This document shows positions 18,469 to 28,069 of a DNA stretch of 64,000 nucleotides, piece by piece. Source of the stretch: Candidatus Hadersleviella danica (GTDB lineage Bacteria > Chloroflexota > Anaerolineae > Promineifilales > Promineifilaceae); the NCBI GenBank assembly GCA_016711405.1, contig JADJSZ010000029.1, positions 1-64,000 of the forward strand. Reading direction: 5' to 3'. A program made the position numbers and the translations under genes. A model generated the notes under the pieces. It was not told the DNA's origin and made no database searches. It saw nothing but the letters and a program-made list of their open reading frames with translations. Position 1 is the stretch's first letter. Each line of letters begins with the position of its first letter.

Positions 18469-18599
18469 GCAAACCTCTAAAGGAGAATTCGTGATGGGTT
18501 ACTGGTTAATGACCTATTTGTGAATTTTAGCACACACGTTAGGGGGGAACAAAGGGGGGGGATATTTGTTATTTGTAATTCGTTATTGGCTCACAATAA

Positions 18600-18663
18600 C
18601 CAACCTTTGGTCATTGGTCATTGGTCATTCGTCATTCGTCATTCGTCATTCGTACTTCGTACT
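18600..18663. repeat. Intergenic word repeats (TCATTGGTCATTCG family)
   Basis: TCATTGGTCATTGGTCATTC followed by repeats of GTCATTC and GTACTTC, between the membrane protein gene and NnrD. The complementary words (CCAATGACAAATGACC) occur at 20508-20550 and 22772-22812, and the same words at 47118-47150. Confidence 0.65.
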
Positions 18664-20286
18664 TTATTCCTTGCTCATTGCTAATTGCCCAATCGCTTGC
18701 GGGATGTGTTGGGCGATGTCGCGGGCGAGGAGGCCAACACAGCCGATGTTCTGCACAGCCGATTGCCCCGCCAGCCCGTGCAATAGGCTTCAACACGGCC
18801 GCCGCAAACGGCGCCACCCCTGCCCCAGCAAAGCCACAATCACCCCCGACAACACATCGCCACTGCCAGCCGTGGCCAGCGCGGGATTGGCAAACGGCAA
18901 CACCACTACCTCGCCCGAGGGGTTGGCCACCACCGTATACGCCCCTTTGAGCAAGATGATGCACCCCCACGCTTGCGCCTTCTCCCGCGCCAATTCCAGC
19001 CGATTGTGCGCCGTCATCTCGGGCAGTTCCAGCCCGCACAGCCGCGCCATCTCGCCCATGTGGGGGGTTAAAATCATGTTTGGCTCCAACAAATGAGGCC
19101 AATCCGCCCGCTGGGCGAGCAAATTGAGCGCATCCGCATCCAGCACGATGGGGGGATTGCCACCCTTCTCGGCCGTGGGCAAGCCCGCCAACAAATACAT
19201 CACAAATGGCTCCGCCTCGCTCCCCAAGCCGGGGCCGACCAACAAGGCGCGGTATTGGCCAAGGGTTTCCAGCAACGTGGCGGCGGCCGTATTGTCGAGG
19301 TATTCGGTGGTGGCCAGTGGGGGGTAGATAGCCTCGGGCAATTGCGCCACGGCCGAGGCCCGCACCAATTCGGGCGTGGCCACGGCGACCAACCCCGCCC
19401 CCGCCCGAAACGCGCCGAGGGCGCACAACACAGGTGCGCCTCGGTATTCGTGGGAGCCAGCGGCGATGAGGACGCGGCCGAACGTGCCCTTGTGGCCGTC
19501 GAGTGGCCGCCGGGGGAGCCATGTTCGCATCGTGGCGGCCGTGGCCAGTTGGGTGGGCAAAGAGGGGGGATTGGGCAAGCCAATATCGGCCACGATGAGA
19601 CGGCCGCACGCCGCCGCGCCGGGGAAGAGCAGATGCCCCGGCCGGGGCCCCGCAAAAGTCACTGTTAAATCGGCGGGCAGGGCGAGCGGGTCGAGTGCGC
19701 CTGTGTCGCAGTTTAGCCCGCTGGGGCAATCCACGGCCACAACCAACGGCCGTGGCGGGGCGGGGGTGGGCTGGTTGATGGGGTGCAAGACGGCCGTCTG
19801 TTCTTGAGCCATCAGCCCCGCCCGTTCGTGCAAGCCACCGCGTACTTGGCGGAGTAGGGTGGCCAGTTCGGCCGTAATCGGCCATGAGACCCCCGTGCCC
19901 AACAGGGCATCCACCACCATGTCGCACCCATTCAGGCGCAGGCGCAAAACCCTATGCCGCTGGTCGTAGTCCGCCAAGATGCTTTCCAAGCCCATCGCCT
20001 GCACGCGGGCGAAGTTAATATCGGTCTCGGCCTCGCGGGGGTGGGTGAGATAAAACAGAACTTTAGCACCCATCTCGGCCAAATAGCGGCCCGCCACGAG
20101 ACCATCGCCGCCGTTGTTGCCCGGCCCAACCAAAATGAGGATGCGTTTGGCGGCCGTGCCATAGGTTTGCTGGATGGCTTCGGCCACGCCGCGCCCAGCG
20201 CGTTCCATCATCTCGGCGTAGCTGTGTCCCGCGTCATCGGCCGCTTTTTCGGCCGCTTTTATTTCGGCAATGGTGTAGATGTTCAT
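18664..20286 (-). CDS. nnrD: Bifunctional NAD(P)HX epimerase/dehydratase (interrupted near the C-terminus)
   Basis: Start at 20284-20286 (MNIYTIAEIKAAEKAADDAG). The N-terminal YjeF_N/NnrE part epimerises NAD(P)HX, with GPGNNGGDGLVAGRYL; the C-terminal NnrD part is the ADP-dependent dehydratase, with HKGTFGRVLIAAGS, TPHMGEMARL and the GSGDVLSGVIVAL nucleotide loop. Together they repair hydrated NAD(P)H. The reading stops at a TGA at 18790-18792, yet the same frame continues LLHGLAGQSAVQNIG and GLLARDIAQHIPQAI to TAA 18664-18666, the normal C-terminus. A missing G and an extra A about 30 bp apart would restore GVAPFAAAVL and remove the TGA, so two compensating indels are more likely than a recoded stop. 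Confidence 0.85.
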
Positions 20287-20551
20287 GGGGAAAGGGGAAT
20301 GTGGAATGGGAAATGCGGAATGTGAATGCGGATTACACGAGCATTGTACCATGCCCTTTTTGGGCTAGGCGATGTAATTGGAGTGAATTTGTCCTGTTTG
20401 CCATCCGCCGAGTGAGATTCATTATATAACTTCCCTCTTTTCACTTTACACTGCACCAATGAATAAGGAATAATGGACAATGAGCAAAGGGCGTTGGTTA
20501 AAGCGAGCCAATGACAAATGACCAATGACCAGTGATAAACGACAAATAACC

Positions 20552-21418
20552 ATGAACATTAACGGTAAAACACAACTGATTGGATTGATAGGTTGGCCAC
20601 TTTCCCAGAGCAAAAGCCCCGCCATGCACAATGCGGCCACGGCCGCGCTGGGCATTGATTGGGCCTATGTGCCCTTCCCCGTGCGCGAGGAAGATGTGGC
20701 CGCGGCCGTGCAGGGTCTCCGCGCCCTTGGCGTGCGCGGGGTCAATGTCACCGTGCCCCACAAACAAGCCGTCATGCCCTTTTTGGATGAGATACACCCA
20801 GCCGCGCAAGCCATTGGAGCGGTGAACACGATTGTCTTTAAGCGGTCGGCCAGTAGCCAACATTCTACGGCCATTGGTTACAACACCGATTGGACGGGGT
20901 TTCTGACTGATTTAGCCAGCCAACAGGTGGCGGTGGCGGGGCGGGGCTGTTTGGTGTTGGGGGGGGGCGGCTCGGCGCGGGCGGTGGCGTATGCGTTGGC
21001 TTCGGCCGGCGGCCGTGTCCATCTCCTCTCGCGCCGCATTCAGCAAGCACAACAAGTGGCGCAAGGGATTGCCCCCCACTTTCCCGAGGAGCATGTCAGC
21101 TACCACACCTTGCGTGAATTGCCCCAATTGGCGGCGCAATGGCCTGCACCGCTCATTATCAATGCCACGCCATTGGGGATGGCTCCCGAGGTACATGCGT
21201 CGCCGTGGCCAGCGGAGTTGGCGTTTCCGCCAGCGGCCGTGGTGTATGATTTGGTGTACAACCCCGCCCGCACGTTGTTTTTGCAACAAGCCCAAGCGGC
21301 GGGTTGCCAAACCATCAATGGGCTGGGCATGTTGCTCTACCAAGGGGCACAGGCGTTGACGCTGTGGACAGGGCAACAGCCTGATTTGGCGTTGATGCGG
21401 CGGGCGTTGGAAGAGTGA
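20552..21418 (+). CDS. aroE: Shikimate dehydrogenase
   Basis: About 288 residues from ATG 20552 (MNINGKTQLIGLIGWPLSQSKSP). Signatures: the substrate loop PLSQSKSPAMHN, NVTVPHK with the catalytic Lys, GAVNTIV, the NADP-binding LVLGGGGSARAVAYAL, and the C-terminal YNPARTLFLQQAQAAGC and INGLGMLLYQGAQAL. AroE reduces 3-dehydroshikimate to shikimate with NADPH in the cytoplasm, in aromatic amino-acid synthesis. No other aro gene is near. It lies head-to-head with NnrD across about 265 bp that contain GGAATG words and CCAATGAC words. Length is typical. Confidence 0.95.
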   Translation: MNINGKTQLIGLIGWPLSQSKSPAMHNAATAALGIDWAYVPFPVREEDVAAAVQGLRALGVRGVNVTVPHKQAVMPFLDEIHPAAQAIGAVNTIVFKRSASSQHSTAIGYNTDWTGFLTDLASQQVAVAGRGCLVLGGGGSARAVAYALASAGGRVHLLSRRIQQAQQVAQGIAPHFPEEHVSYHTLRELPQLAAQWPAPLIINATPLGMAPEVHASPWPAELAFPPAAVVYDLVYNPARTLFLQQAQAAGCQTINGLGMLLYQGAQALTLWTGQQPDLALMRRALEE

Positions 21419-21447
21419 GGGACTGGGGACGAAGGACTGGGGACAAT

Positions 21448-22674
21448 TTATTCAGCATTTTCAAGCTGGGCAAAAATTTCCTGCGCCATGCTTTGGAGAA
21501 CGGCCGTTTCCTCCTCCCCCACCTCAATCGAAAGCCAATAGCGCTCGAGCAATTCGAGCGGAGCCAACTGTTCCACGGCGACTGTATCGCCCAAGCGTGC
21601 CCGCTTTTCGGAAACGCGGTGTTTTTGCAATTGGAAGCTAAACGCTTGCTCAAAGTGGCGCAAAATAGCCGCCTCGTCTAGCTGTGGCTCCCATTCGATG
21701 GGGTAGACGAGTTGCAGGCGGCAAATGGCCCCCGCCACAGCGTCGGGGTCGGGCAGTTGGCGCACGATGTCGCTCATAAAACCCTCTTGGTCGGGCGTGT
21801 CGATGCGGTAATCGAAGAAGCGGCGGGTGTTGAGCGGCACAAAGCGCCAATCGGCACGGCCGCGTTCTAGCTCGCCCAGCACAAACCCCTTGCGCTCTTT
21901 CGCCTCGCCAAAATCAATGCGTTCGATGGAGCCGGGGTAGACGATGGGCGGGTGCTGTTTGGGATTTAAATCTTGGTGTTTGTGGATGTGCCCAAGGGCG
22001 ACGTAATCCACACGGGGGTCGCGCAACAGGCTTTGGCTCAAAATAACCTCGTGCCCCAGCATGACCATGCGTTCACTGCCATAGGTGGCCCCATCCACAC
22101 TGGCATGGGCGGTGATGATAAGCGGGAGGGCGGGGTCGGTTTGGTCGAGCAGGCGTTGCACTTGTTGGCTAATCAGGTCGTGGATGGTGCTGTCTATGTC
22201 GCTCAGGCTTAGCCCCACTGTTTCGTCGCGGGTCATCAGCACACTGCGCGACACCCACGGGATGGCCAAGATTTGGACGGGCAGGCCGAGCTGGGCGGCC
22301 GTCCACAACTGAATGCGGTCGGCCACAAACACATGGGGCACTTGCAGGGTGCGGAATTCTTCGAGGGTGTGGGCGCGGCTGGCGGCACGGCCGACATCGT
22401 GGTTGCCCACAAGGAGCAAGGTGGGAATGCCCGCTTGGGAAAGGCGCATGATGCGCTTCTCCCATTCGCGCTGATAGGTGGGCTGGGGGTTGCGGTCTTT
22501 GTAGGCATCGCCCGCAAAGATGACCAAATCCACTTTTTCGGTGACGGCCGTTTCCACAATTTCATCCAACGCCTTCAGAAAATCGAGAATGCGCAGGGGC
22601 AACCCTGTGGCAGGGTCGAGTCGGCCGTAGTTGGCCATATCAATGTGGGCATCGGCAAAGTGGAGGAAGCGCAT
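21448..22674 (-). CDS. sbcD: SbcD-like DNA repair metallophosphoesterase
   Basis: A 408-residue calcineurin-like exonuclease subunit. The metal motifs are all present: FADAHID (D-x-H), IFAGDAYKDRNP (GD), LVGNHDVGR (GNHD), ITAHASVDG, and ALGHIHKHQ (GHxH). The C-terminal half has the capping domain seen in SbcD/Mre11. With SbcC it processes DNA ends and hairpins. No sbcC is adjacent. An enzyme that cuts DNA hairpins is worth noting in a genome so rich in inverted repeats, but that is only an association. Confidence 0.9.
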   Translation of the reverse strand: MRFLHFADAHIDMANYGRLDPATGLPLRILDFLKALDEIVETAVTEKVDLVIFAGDAYKDRNPQPTYQREWEKRIMRLSQAGIPTLLLVGNHDVGRAASRAHTLEEFRTLQVPHVFVADRIQLWTAAQLGLPVQILAIPWVSRSVLMTRDETVGLSLSDIDSTIHDLISQQVQRLLDQTDPALPLIITAHASVDGATYGSERMVMLGHEVILSQSLLRDPRVDYVALGHIHKHQDLNPKQHPPIVYPGSIERIDFGEAKERKGFVLGELERGRADWRFVPLNTRRFFDYRIDTPDQEGFMSDIVRQLPDPDAVAGAICRLQLVYPIEWEPQLDEAAILRHFEQAFSFQLQKHRVSEKRARLGDTVAVEQLAPLELLERYWLSIEVGEEETAVLQSMAQEIFAQLENAE

Positions 22675-22862
22675 GGGAGAGAAGGGGAGAGTAAGAGAAG
22701 GGGAGCGGATTGGTCATCAAAATATACAATGAGCAAGGAGCAATGAGCAAATGGGGTTATGGTGCTTGTGAGCCAATGACCAATGACAAATGACAAATGA
22801 CAAATACAACATTTGTCATTACCCATATCTGTACTATAATTCCCCTCATCAGTTCAGCCAAT

Positions 22863-22945
<83 letters not shown>

Positions 22946-22947
22946 CT

Positions 22948-22975
22948 AAAAAGACCCCTTCGAAGGGGTCTTTTT
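22948..22975 (+). terminator. Rho-independent terminator after tRNA-Leu
   Basis: AAAAAGACCCCTT CG-turn AAGGGGTCTTTTT, a nearly perfect 13-bp inverted repeat ending in T5, 2 bp after the tRNA. Confidence 0.93.
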
Positions 22976-23031
22976 ATTTTGGATTGGGGATTTTGGATTT
23001 TCTTACGGCTTATAGCTGACAGCTTACGGCT

Positions 23032-24468
23032 ATGAATTGGACGGCCGACATTCTTTCCACATGGCACAACGGCCGTGTTTCCCCCACCACCCCCCTCGTG
23101 GTGGGCGTTTCGGGCGGGGTTGATTCGCTCGTCCTGTTGCACCTCTTCGCCCACCTGCCCCTGCACCCCCGCGAACAACTGACGGCCGTTTATATTCACC
23201 ACGGCCTGCGCCCCGAAGCGGATGACGAGGCTGACATGGTGCAAGCCACGGCCGCGCAATGGGGTATCGCCAGCCGTGTCGTGCGCGTGGAAATTCCCCC
23301 CACGGCCGCCTCGTGGGAAGAGGCGGCGCGGCAGGCGCGGTATCGCGCTTTGGGGCAAGTTGCGGCCGAACTCGGCGGCCATCTCGTCGCCACCGCCCAC
23401 CACGCCGATGACCAAGCCGAGACGATTTTGCTCAACTTGTTGCGCGGCACGGGTTTGGGGGGGTTGCGCGGGATGCGGCCGTGGAGCGATTTGCCCGAAT
23501 GGGGGCCGCCGCAAACATTGGTTCGGCCGCTTCTCACCATCTGGCGCACCCAAATCGAAGCCTACGCCCGCGCCCACGGCTTGCACCCCACCCAAGACCC
23601 ATCCAACCAAGATACGGCGTTCGCCCGCAACCGCATCCGGCACGAACTGTTGCCCACCCTGCATGGCTATAACCCCCAAGTCGCCCAACACCTCGTCCAG
23701 ATGGGCGAACTGTTGGCGGCCGATTATGAGATTGTGCAAGCGGCCGTGGGCAAGGCATGGGCCGATTGGGCGGTGGCGGATGGCGGGCTGGTCGTGCTGG
23801 ATGCGACGGGGTGGCGGCAGTCGCCGCTGGCCGTGCGGCGCGAACTGTTGCGGGAGGCTGTGGCGGCCGTGTGCGGCCACAAACTCAACCTGAGCTTTGC
23901 GGTGGTGGAAACGGCGCAGCTGGCTTTGGAAACGGGCACGGCCAACACGCAAACGCAATTGCCCCACGGTGCATGGGCCGCCCTGCACCACCACATGGGG
24001 CGCGAGGTGATTCTGGTGTGGGTGGGGGATGCGGCCGTACTGACCGACTGGCTGGCGCAAAACCAGCCCCAACTGTTAGAGGCCATTCCCATGCCGCTGG
24101 CCGTGCCCGGTGCGGTGCAACTGGCTAATGGCTGGCGGCTCACGGCCGCGCCCTTCCTCGCCGATGCCATCGCCCCCCCGCCCACGCCGTGGCAGGTGGT
24201 GGCGGTCGTTTCGGCCGAGGCGCAGTTGGTGGTACGGCCGCGTGTGGCAGGGGAACTGTTTCGGCCGCTGGGCGGTGTTGGCTCGGCCAAGCTCAAAAAG
24301 GTGATGAACGCCTGCCACATCCCCGCCCCCTTGCGCGAAAAATGGCCTGTGGTGGCGGATGAGCAGGGTTTGCTCTGGCTGGTTGGCCATCGGCTGGCGC
24401 AACGAGCAGGGGAAACGGCCGTGGCTCCCCACCGCATCCTCCTGCAATTACACAAATCCACGAGTTAA
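23032..24468 (+). CDS. tilS: tRNA(Ile)-lysidine synthase
   Basis: A 478-residue protein with the PP-loop GVSGGVDSLVLL at about residues 24-35, AVYIHHGLRPEADDEA, ATAHHADDQAETILLNLLRG and FARNRIRHELLPTL, all typical of TilS. The enzyme joins lysine to C34 of tRNA-Ile(CAU) with ATP, which sets AUA decoding. The C-terminal TilS domain follows (RVAGELFRPLGG, KKVMNACHIPAPLREKWPVV, LWLVGHRLAQRAG). The start is ATG 23032, just after GGCTTA words. No hpt or ftsH neighbour, unlike in many bacteria. Very rich in CGGCCG sites. Confidence 0.95.
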   Translation: MNWTADILSTWHNGRVSPTTPLVVGVSGGVDSLVLLHLFAHLPLHPREQLTAVYIHHGLRPEADDEADMVQATAAQWGIASRVVRVEIPPTAASWEEAARQARYRALGQVAAELGGHLVATAHHADDQAETILLNLLRGTGLGGLRGMRPWSDLPEWGPPQTLVRPLLTIWRTQIEAYARAHGLHPTQDPSNQDTAFARNRIRHELLPTLHGYNPQVAQHLVQMGELLAADYEIVQAAVGKAWADWAVADGGLVVLDATGWRQSPLAVRRELLREAVAAVCGHKLNLSFAVVETAQLALETGTANTQTQLPHGAWAALHHHMGREVILVWVGDAAVLTDWLAQNQPQLLEAIPMPLAVPGAVQLANGWRLTAAPFLADAIAPPPTPWQVVAVVSAEAQLVVRPRVAGELFRPLGGVGSAKLKKVMNACHIPAPLREKWPVVADEQGLLWLVGHRLAQRAGETAVAPHRILLQLHKSTS

Positions 24469-24479
24469 AATCGTTGGAA

Positions 24480-24562
24480 CCGGGGGCGTTGCCCCCGGCT
24501 ATACAATAGTGGGCTTTCAGCCCACACGGCCATGTATCTTCAACTGAACTGAAACACACCCA
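24480..24562. repeat. Two small hairpins plus a conserved TGAAACACACCCA motif
   Basis: CCGGGGGC-GTT-GCCCCCGG (24480-24498) and GTGGGCTTTCAGCCCAC (24509-24525) are two perfect small hairpins. They are followed by CAACTGAACTGAAACACACC at 24541-24560. The last element recurs at four other intergenic sites (48900-48923 reversed, 49013-49034, 53094-53112, 57602-57622). Confidence 0.75.
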
Positions 24563-24678
24563 TTCACAATTAACCATTCACCATTCACAATTCATAATTC
24601 CCCTGCTTTGCCGCTTCCCCGCCCCTAGTCTATAATGAAACAGAGCTTGTCATTCGTTACTCGAGACAGAGGTACACC

Positions 24679-26409
24679 TTGGACAACACCGCCAATACCC
24701 AAATACAACAAGATTTAGAACGGTTACAGCAGTTAATCAGTGACCTCGATGAAGTAGCCGACCGCCAGCAACAAACGTTTGTGGGAACCCCCCAATCGCG
24801 CATGTTGATGGAAGCCTCGGCCGAATTCATGCGCCTGCTCGCCCCCGCCAAGCGCACCCTGCAAAACCTCGAGCGACGCTTGCAACTGCAAGCCAAAGAG
24901 CGGCAACAGTTCCGCGCCCTGCAAGAAGTCAGCTCCGCCCTCAACTCCTCGTTGGATACCGACGAGGTGCTGAACTTGGTAATGGACACCATGATCCAAA
25001 TTACGGGCGCCGAGCGCGGCTTTTTAATGCTGATGAACGAAAACACGGGCGATTTGGAGGTGCGGGCGGCGCGTAACATCAATCGCGAGACGATTGATTC
25101 GGCCGAGATTAGTAGCACCATCCTCAACTCGGTCTTTGAATCGGGCGAGCCTTTGGTGACGACCAACGCCCAAGAAGATGATCGGTTCTCGGGTCAGCAA
25201 AGCATCATCAGCTACAACCTGCGCTCCATTTTGTGCGTGCCCCTGCGCATGAAGGCAGACACCATCGGCGTGATTTACGCCGACAACCGCGTTGCCGATG
25301 GCATTTTTCGGGATAGCGACAGGGATTTGATGACCACCTTTGCCAATCAAGCGGCCGTGGCCATTGAAAACGCCCGGCTCTTCCAACAAATCCGCGACCA
25401 ACTGGCCGAAATTACGGAAATGAAAACGCTGATGGACGATGTGTTTGAATCTATCGCCAGTGGGGTCATTACCATTAACAACACGGATCACATCAAGCTG
25501 TATAACCGCGCCGCTGGCCGCATTTTGGGTGTGCCCATGCACCTTGTCGTGGAACAGCCCTACCAAACAGCCCTCTCGGCCGTCAGCGGTGAGATTAGCG
25601 ACATGGTGGCACTGGTGAAAAAGAACGGTGGCCACCAAAACAGAGAGCTTGATTTGGTGCTAGAACAGCGCACCAGCGGCATTACCATCAACCTGACTCT
25701 TGCCCCCTTGCTCGATGTGGAGCAAAAAACGTTGGGGGTGACTATGGTGATGGATGACATTTCGGAAAAGAAGCGCATTGCGGCCGTGCGGCGATACCTT
25801 CCCCCCGCGTTGGTGGACCAAGTGCGCGACTTGGATGCGGCGCAACGGCCGCAACGGCGCGACCTCACCGTTTTCTTCGCCGATGTGAGCAGTTTTAGCA
25901 CCTTCAGCGAAAAGCTCGACCCCGAGGATTTGATTCGGGTCATCAACGGCTATTTTACGGTGGCGGCCGATGCCCTGAACGAGTATGAGGGCATCATTGA
26001 CAAGTTTATGGGCGATGCGGTGATGGCGCTCTTCAACACCCAGCTCAACCCGATGGACGACCATGTGGCGCGGGCGGTGCGGGCGGGGCTGAAGATGCGC
26101 ACGGCCGTGGACGCTTACCGCGAAACATTGCCCCCCCATGAGCGCCTCTTTTTTAGTGCGGGTATCCACACGGGCGAAGCGGTAGCCGGGAACGTGGGTA
26201 GCCCCACCCGCAAAGACTTTACAGCCATTGGCGATGCGGTGAACTTGGCCAAGCGGCTGGAGGAAACGGCCACCGCCCACCAAATTATGATTAGCAGTAA
26301 CGTCTATGAGGTGGTGAAGGATTGGGTGGAGGTGGAGGCGATGCCCCCCATGCGTGTGAAGGGGCGCGAGGCGTTGGAGCAGACGTATTTGCTCATTCGG
26401 GAGAAGTAG
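24679..26409 (+). CDS. GAF-PAS adenylate/guanylate cyclase
   Basis: A 576-residue signalling enzyme with a TTG start at 24679, chosen because AGAGG lies about 9 bp upstream and the protein begins MDNTANTQIQQDLERL. An N-terminal coiled coil (about 1-75) leads into a GAF domain (about 80-235), a PAS domain (about 250-360), and a class III cyclase domain (about 395-570). The cyclase has both metal-binding Asp residues (TVFFADVSSFS and KFMGDAVMALF), a Lys in the base-recognition position (SEKLDPED) and FTAIGDAVNLAKRLE, which favour ATP as substrate. It should make cAMP in response to a small ligand or signal. A terminator hairpin follows at 26444. Confidence 0.9.
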   Translation: MDNTANTQIQQDLERLQQLISDLDEVADRQQQTFVGTPQSRMLMEASAEFMRLLAPAKRTLQNLERRLQLQAKERQQFRALQEVSSALNSSLDTDEVLNLVMDTMIQITGAERGFLMLMNENTGDLEVRAARNINRETIDSAEISSTILNSVFESGEPLVTTNAQEDDRFSGQQSIISYNLRSILCVPLRMKADTIGVIYADNRVADGIFRDSDRDLMTTFANQAAVAIENARLFQQIRDQLAEITEMKTLMDDVFESIASGVITINNTDHIKLYNRAAGRILGVPMHLVVEQPYQTALSAVSGEISDMVALVKKNGGHQNRELDLVLEQRTSGITINLTLAPLLDVEQKTLGVTMVMDDISEKKRIAAVRRYLPPALVDQVRDLDAAQRPQRRDLTVFFADVSSFSTFSEKLDPEDLIRVINGYFTVAADALNEYEGIIDKFMGDAVMALFNTQLNPMDDHVARAVRAGLKMRTAVDAYRETLPPHERLFFSAGIHTGEAVAGNVGSPTRKDFTAIGDAVNLAKRLEETATAHQIMISSNVYEVVKDWVEVEAMPPMRVKGREALEQTYLLIREK

Positions 26410-26510
26410 CAAGTAAAAAGTGAAAGGTAAAAGGTAAAAAGAAAGAGCGGCTCCCCAAGGAGCCGCTCTTTTTATTTCTCACTTCTCACTTTTTACTTCT
26501 CACTCCCCGC
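26405..26510. repeat. Word-repeat arms flanking a terminator (AAAAAGTGAAAGG family)
   Basis: Left words AAGTAAAAAGTGAAAGGTAA (26411 on) and right words CTCACTTCTCACTTTTTACT (26478 on) are complementary and enclose the terminator at 26444-26475. The same words form hairpins at 30090-30190 and 38126-38208. Confidence 0.75.
26444..26475 (+). terminator. Bidirectional rho-independent terminator
   Basis: AGAGCGGCTCC-CCAA-GGAGCCGCTCT, an 11-bp perfect stem with T-tract to the right and an A-rich run to the left. It can end both the cyclase (+) and the Nudix gene (-). Confidence 0.92.
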
Positions 26511-26976
26511 GCCACCAACTGAGGGCGATGATGGTTTTGCCGTCGCGGATACGGCCGTCGGTGACCATCGCCCTTGCTTCGGCGAGGGGGAGTTCGACGA
26601 CTTCGATTTCTTCGTCGGCATCGGGGGGGAGAGGGGCGGGGGTGAGGTGGTGGGCTGAATAGAGCCGCATTAGTTCATCGGATATGCCGGGAGCGGGCCA
26701 AACATCGCCCAGATGAGTAAATTCGGCCGCTTGAAAGCCCGTCTCTTCGCGCAATTCCCGTTGGGCACAAACCAGCCAATCTTCTTCCCAACCGCGTGTG
26801 CCTGCGGGTAGCTCCCAAATGGTTTGCCCCAAAGCGTGGCGGTATTGGCGCAGGAGGAGAACTGTTTCGGCCGTGGGCAGGGGCAACAGCACGACCGCTC
26901 CGGGATGACGCACGGCCGCTTGCCCCGCTTCGTTCACCTCTAGCCGCCATGAGCCTGTTTTTTCCCAGATAATCAT
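26500..26976 (-). CDS. Nudix hydrolase (ADP-ribose pyrophosphatase type)
   Basis: A 158-residue protein. The Nudix box G-x5-E-x7-R-E-x2-E-E-x-G is present as GTRGWEEDWLVCAQRELREETG, split here as GTRGWEED then LVCAQ then RELREETG. The upstream HPGAVVLLPLPTAETVLLLRQYRHA and the downstream WPAPGISDELMRLYSA match ADP-ribose diphosphatases, which hydrolyse ADP-ribose to AMP and ribose 5-phosphate. Cytoplasmic, monocistronic, length typical for the group. Start ATG at 26974-26976 (MIIWEKTGSWRLEV). Substrate is inferred from the P-G-I-S-D segment and not proven. Confidence 0.88.
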   Translation of the reverse strand: MIIWEKTGSWRLEVNEAGQAAVRHPGAVVLLPLPTAETVLLLRQYRHALGQTIWELPAGTRGWEEDWLVCAQRELREETGFQAAEFTHLGDVWPAPGISDELMRLYSAHHLTPAPLPPDADEEIEVVELPLAEARAMVTDGRIRDGKTIIALSWWRGE

Positions 26977-27066
26977 AGTGGTGAAAAAGTTACGAGACGA
27001 GTGACGAAGTGGAATTACGTCGAAATGTCGTAATTCGTGCCTCGTAATTCCTTCTTTTCTCTTCTC

Positions 27067-27705
27067 TTATTCTGTAGCGGGAATGCGGATTTCTTGGCCG
27101 AGTTCGAGGCGGCTGGGGTCGGGGATGTTGTTGTAGGTTTGTAGCTCTTCGATGGTGAAGCCGTATTGTAAGCCGATGCCGTAGAGCGAATCGCCAGCGC
27201 GGACGATGTGGATGCGTTCTTCGGTGGCGGCGGTGGTGGGAGGTACGGCCGTTTCCGCAAAACCTGCCACGGGAATGGTGAGTTCTTGGCCAAGTTCGAG
27301 GCTATTGGGGTCGGCCAATTCGTTGGCGGCAATGAGGTCTTCGATGCTGACCCCGTAAACCAAGGAGATGCGGTAGAGGGAATCGCCCGCTTGGACGATG
27401 TAGGTTTGTTCGGTGGTGTTGCCCGTAGCCGCGGCCGTGGGTTCCTCTAGCGGGGTGGTGGTGGTAATAGGGGCGGCCGTGGGTTCGATTGGTTGCGTGC
27501 CGGTTAGCACCTCAACGGGGGCGATGCTCCCATCTACTGTGGCGGATGGGTCCACGAGGGGCGGGTTGAACTCGGCCGTGGGTTGTACGGATGGGTTGAT
27601 GGGAACTTCGAGTGGCTCGGTGTCTTGGGCGGGAATTTCACAAGCAACCAAAGCGATGGTTAGGAGGGAGAGGATTACCCAGCGAAGAAGTTGGCGATGC
27701 ATCAT
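27067..27705 (-). CDS. Lipoprotein with two LysM domains
   Basis: A 212-residue lipoprotein with the signal MMHRQLLRWVILSLLTIALV and lipobox ALVAC (Cys22). A Pro/Thr-rich linker (about 25-95) precedes two LysM domains: TYIVQAGDSLYRISLVYGV... at about 100-146 and IHIVRAGDSLYGIGLQYGF... at about 165-210, each ending LELGQELTIP or LELGQEIRIP. LysM binds N-acetylglucosamine polymers such as peptidoglycan. A membrane-tethered wall-binding protein is likely. The 364 bp upstream of it hold no gene apart from an 18-G run close to the next gene. Confidence 0.9.
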   Translation of the reverse strand: MMHRQLLRWVILSLLTIALVACEIPAQDTEPLEVPINPSVQPTAEFNPPLVDPSATVDGSIAPVEVLTGTQPIEPTAAPITTTTPLEEPTAAATGNTTEQTYIVQAGDSLYRISLVYGVSIEDLIAANELADPNSLELGQELTIPVAGFAETAVPPTTAATEERIHIVRAGDSLYGIGLQYGFTIEELQTYNNIPDPSRLELGQEIRIPATE

Positions 27706-28004
27706 AATGGTGCTCCTTAGCAGTCAGCTTAATGGGAAGGTTTTGGTAGGAAAATGGGGAGGGGTGGGGCTTGGGGCGCAGAGCGCATAGTTTGACATAA
27801 CGAACAATCGCAGTCTACCATAAGGGGTAGGGAGCGTCAAGAATTGCGGAGGAGGTGACGGCCGAGGGTGGTTGCATTAAAAGTTTGTCTTGCTCGCTGT
27901 TACTTTACCCTATCGCAGTTACAATAGACGATTATCTAATAAGGGGAGCATTGGGGCTGGTTTGGCTTTCACGTTTGTCGGTTGGATTGAGGGCCAGGTT
28001 TATT

Positions 28005-28022
28005 GGGGGGGGGGGGGGGGGG
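28005..28022 (+). repeat. Poly-G tract of 18 bases
   Basis: Eighteen consecutive G at 28005-28022, followed by CTGGGGG, 48 bp upstream of the deoxynucleoside kinase ATG. Such long homopolymers are prone to slippage. It is not coding if the ATG at 28070 is the true start. Confidence 0.9.
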
Positions 28023-28069
28023 CTGGGGGTTGGTTGTCAACAAGGCCCGTTCACTGGGCAAGTGGTCTT

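Noticed and set aside
18790..18792. TGA in NnrD as a second selenocysteine codon
   Set aside because: No redox motif at the site; a missing G and an extra A about 30 bp apart restore a normal NnrD sequence.
18632..19927. 431-codon minus-strand frame overlapping NnrD
   Set aside because: Shadow of the real gene in high-GC DNA: Arg/Pro/His-rich, no domain; only its last part coincides with the shifted NnrD segment.
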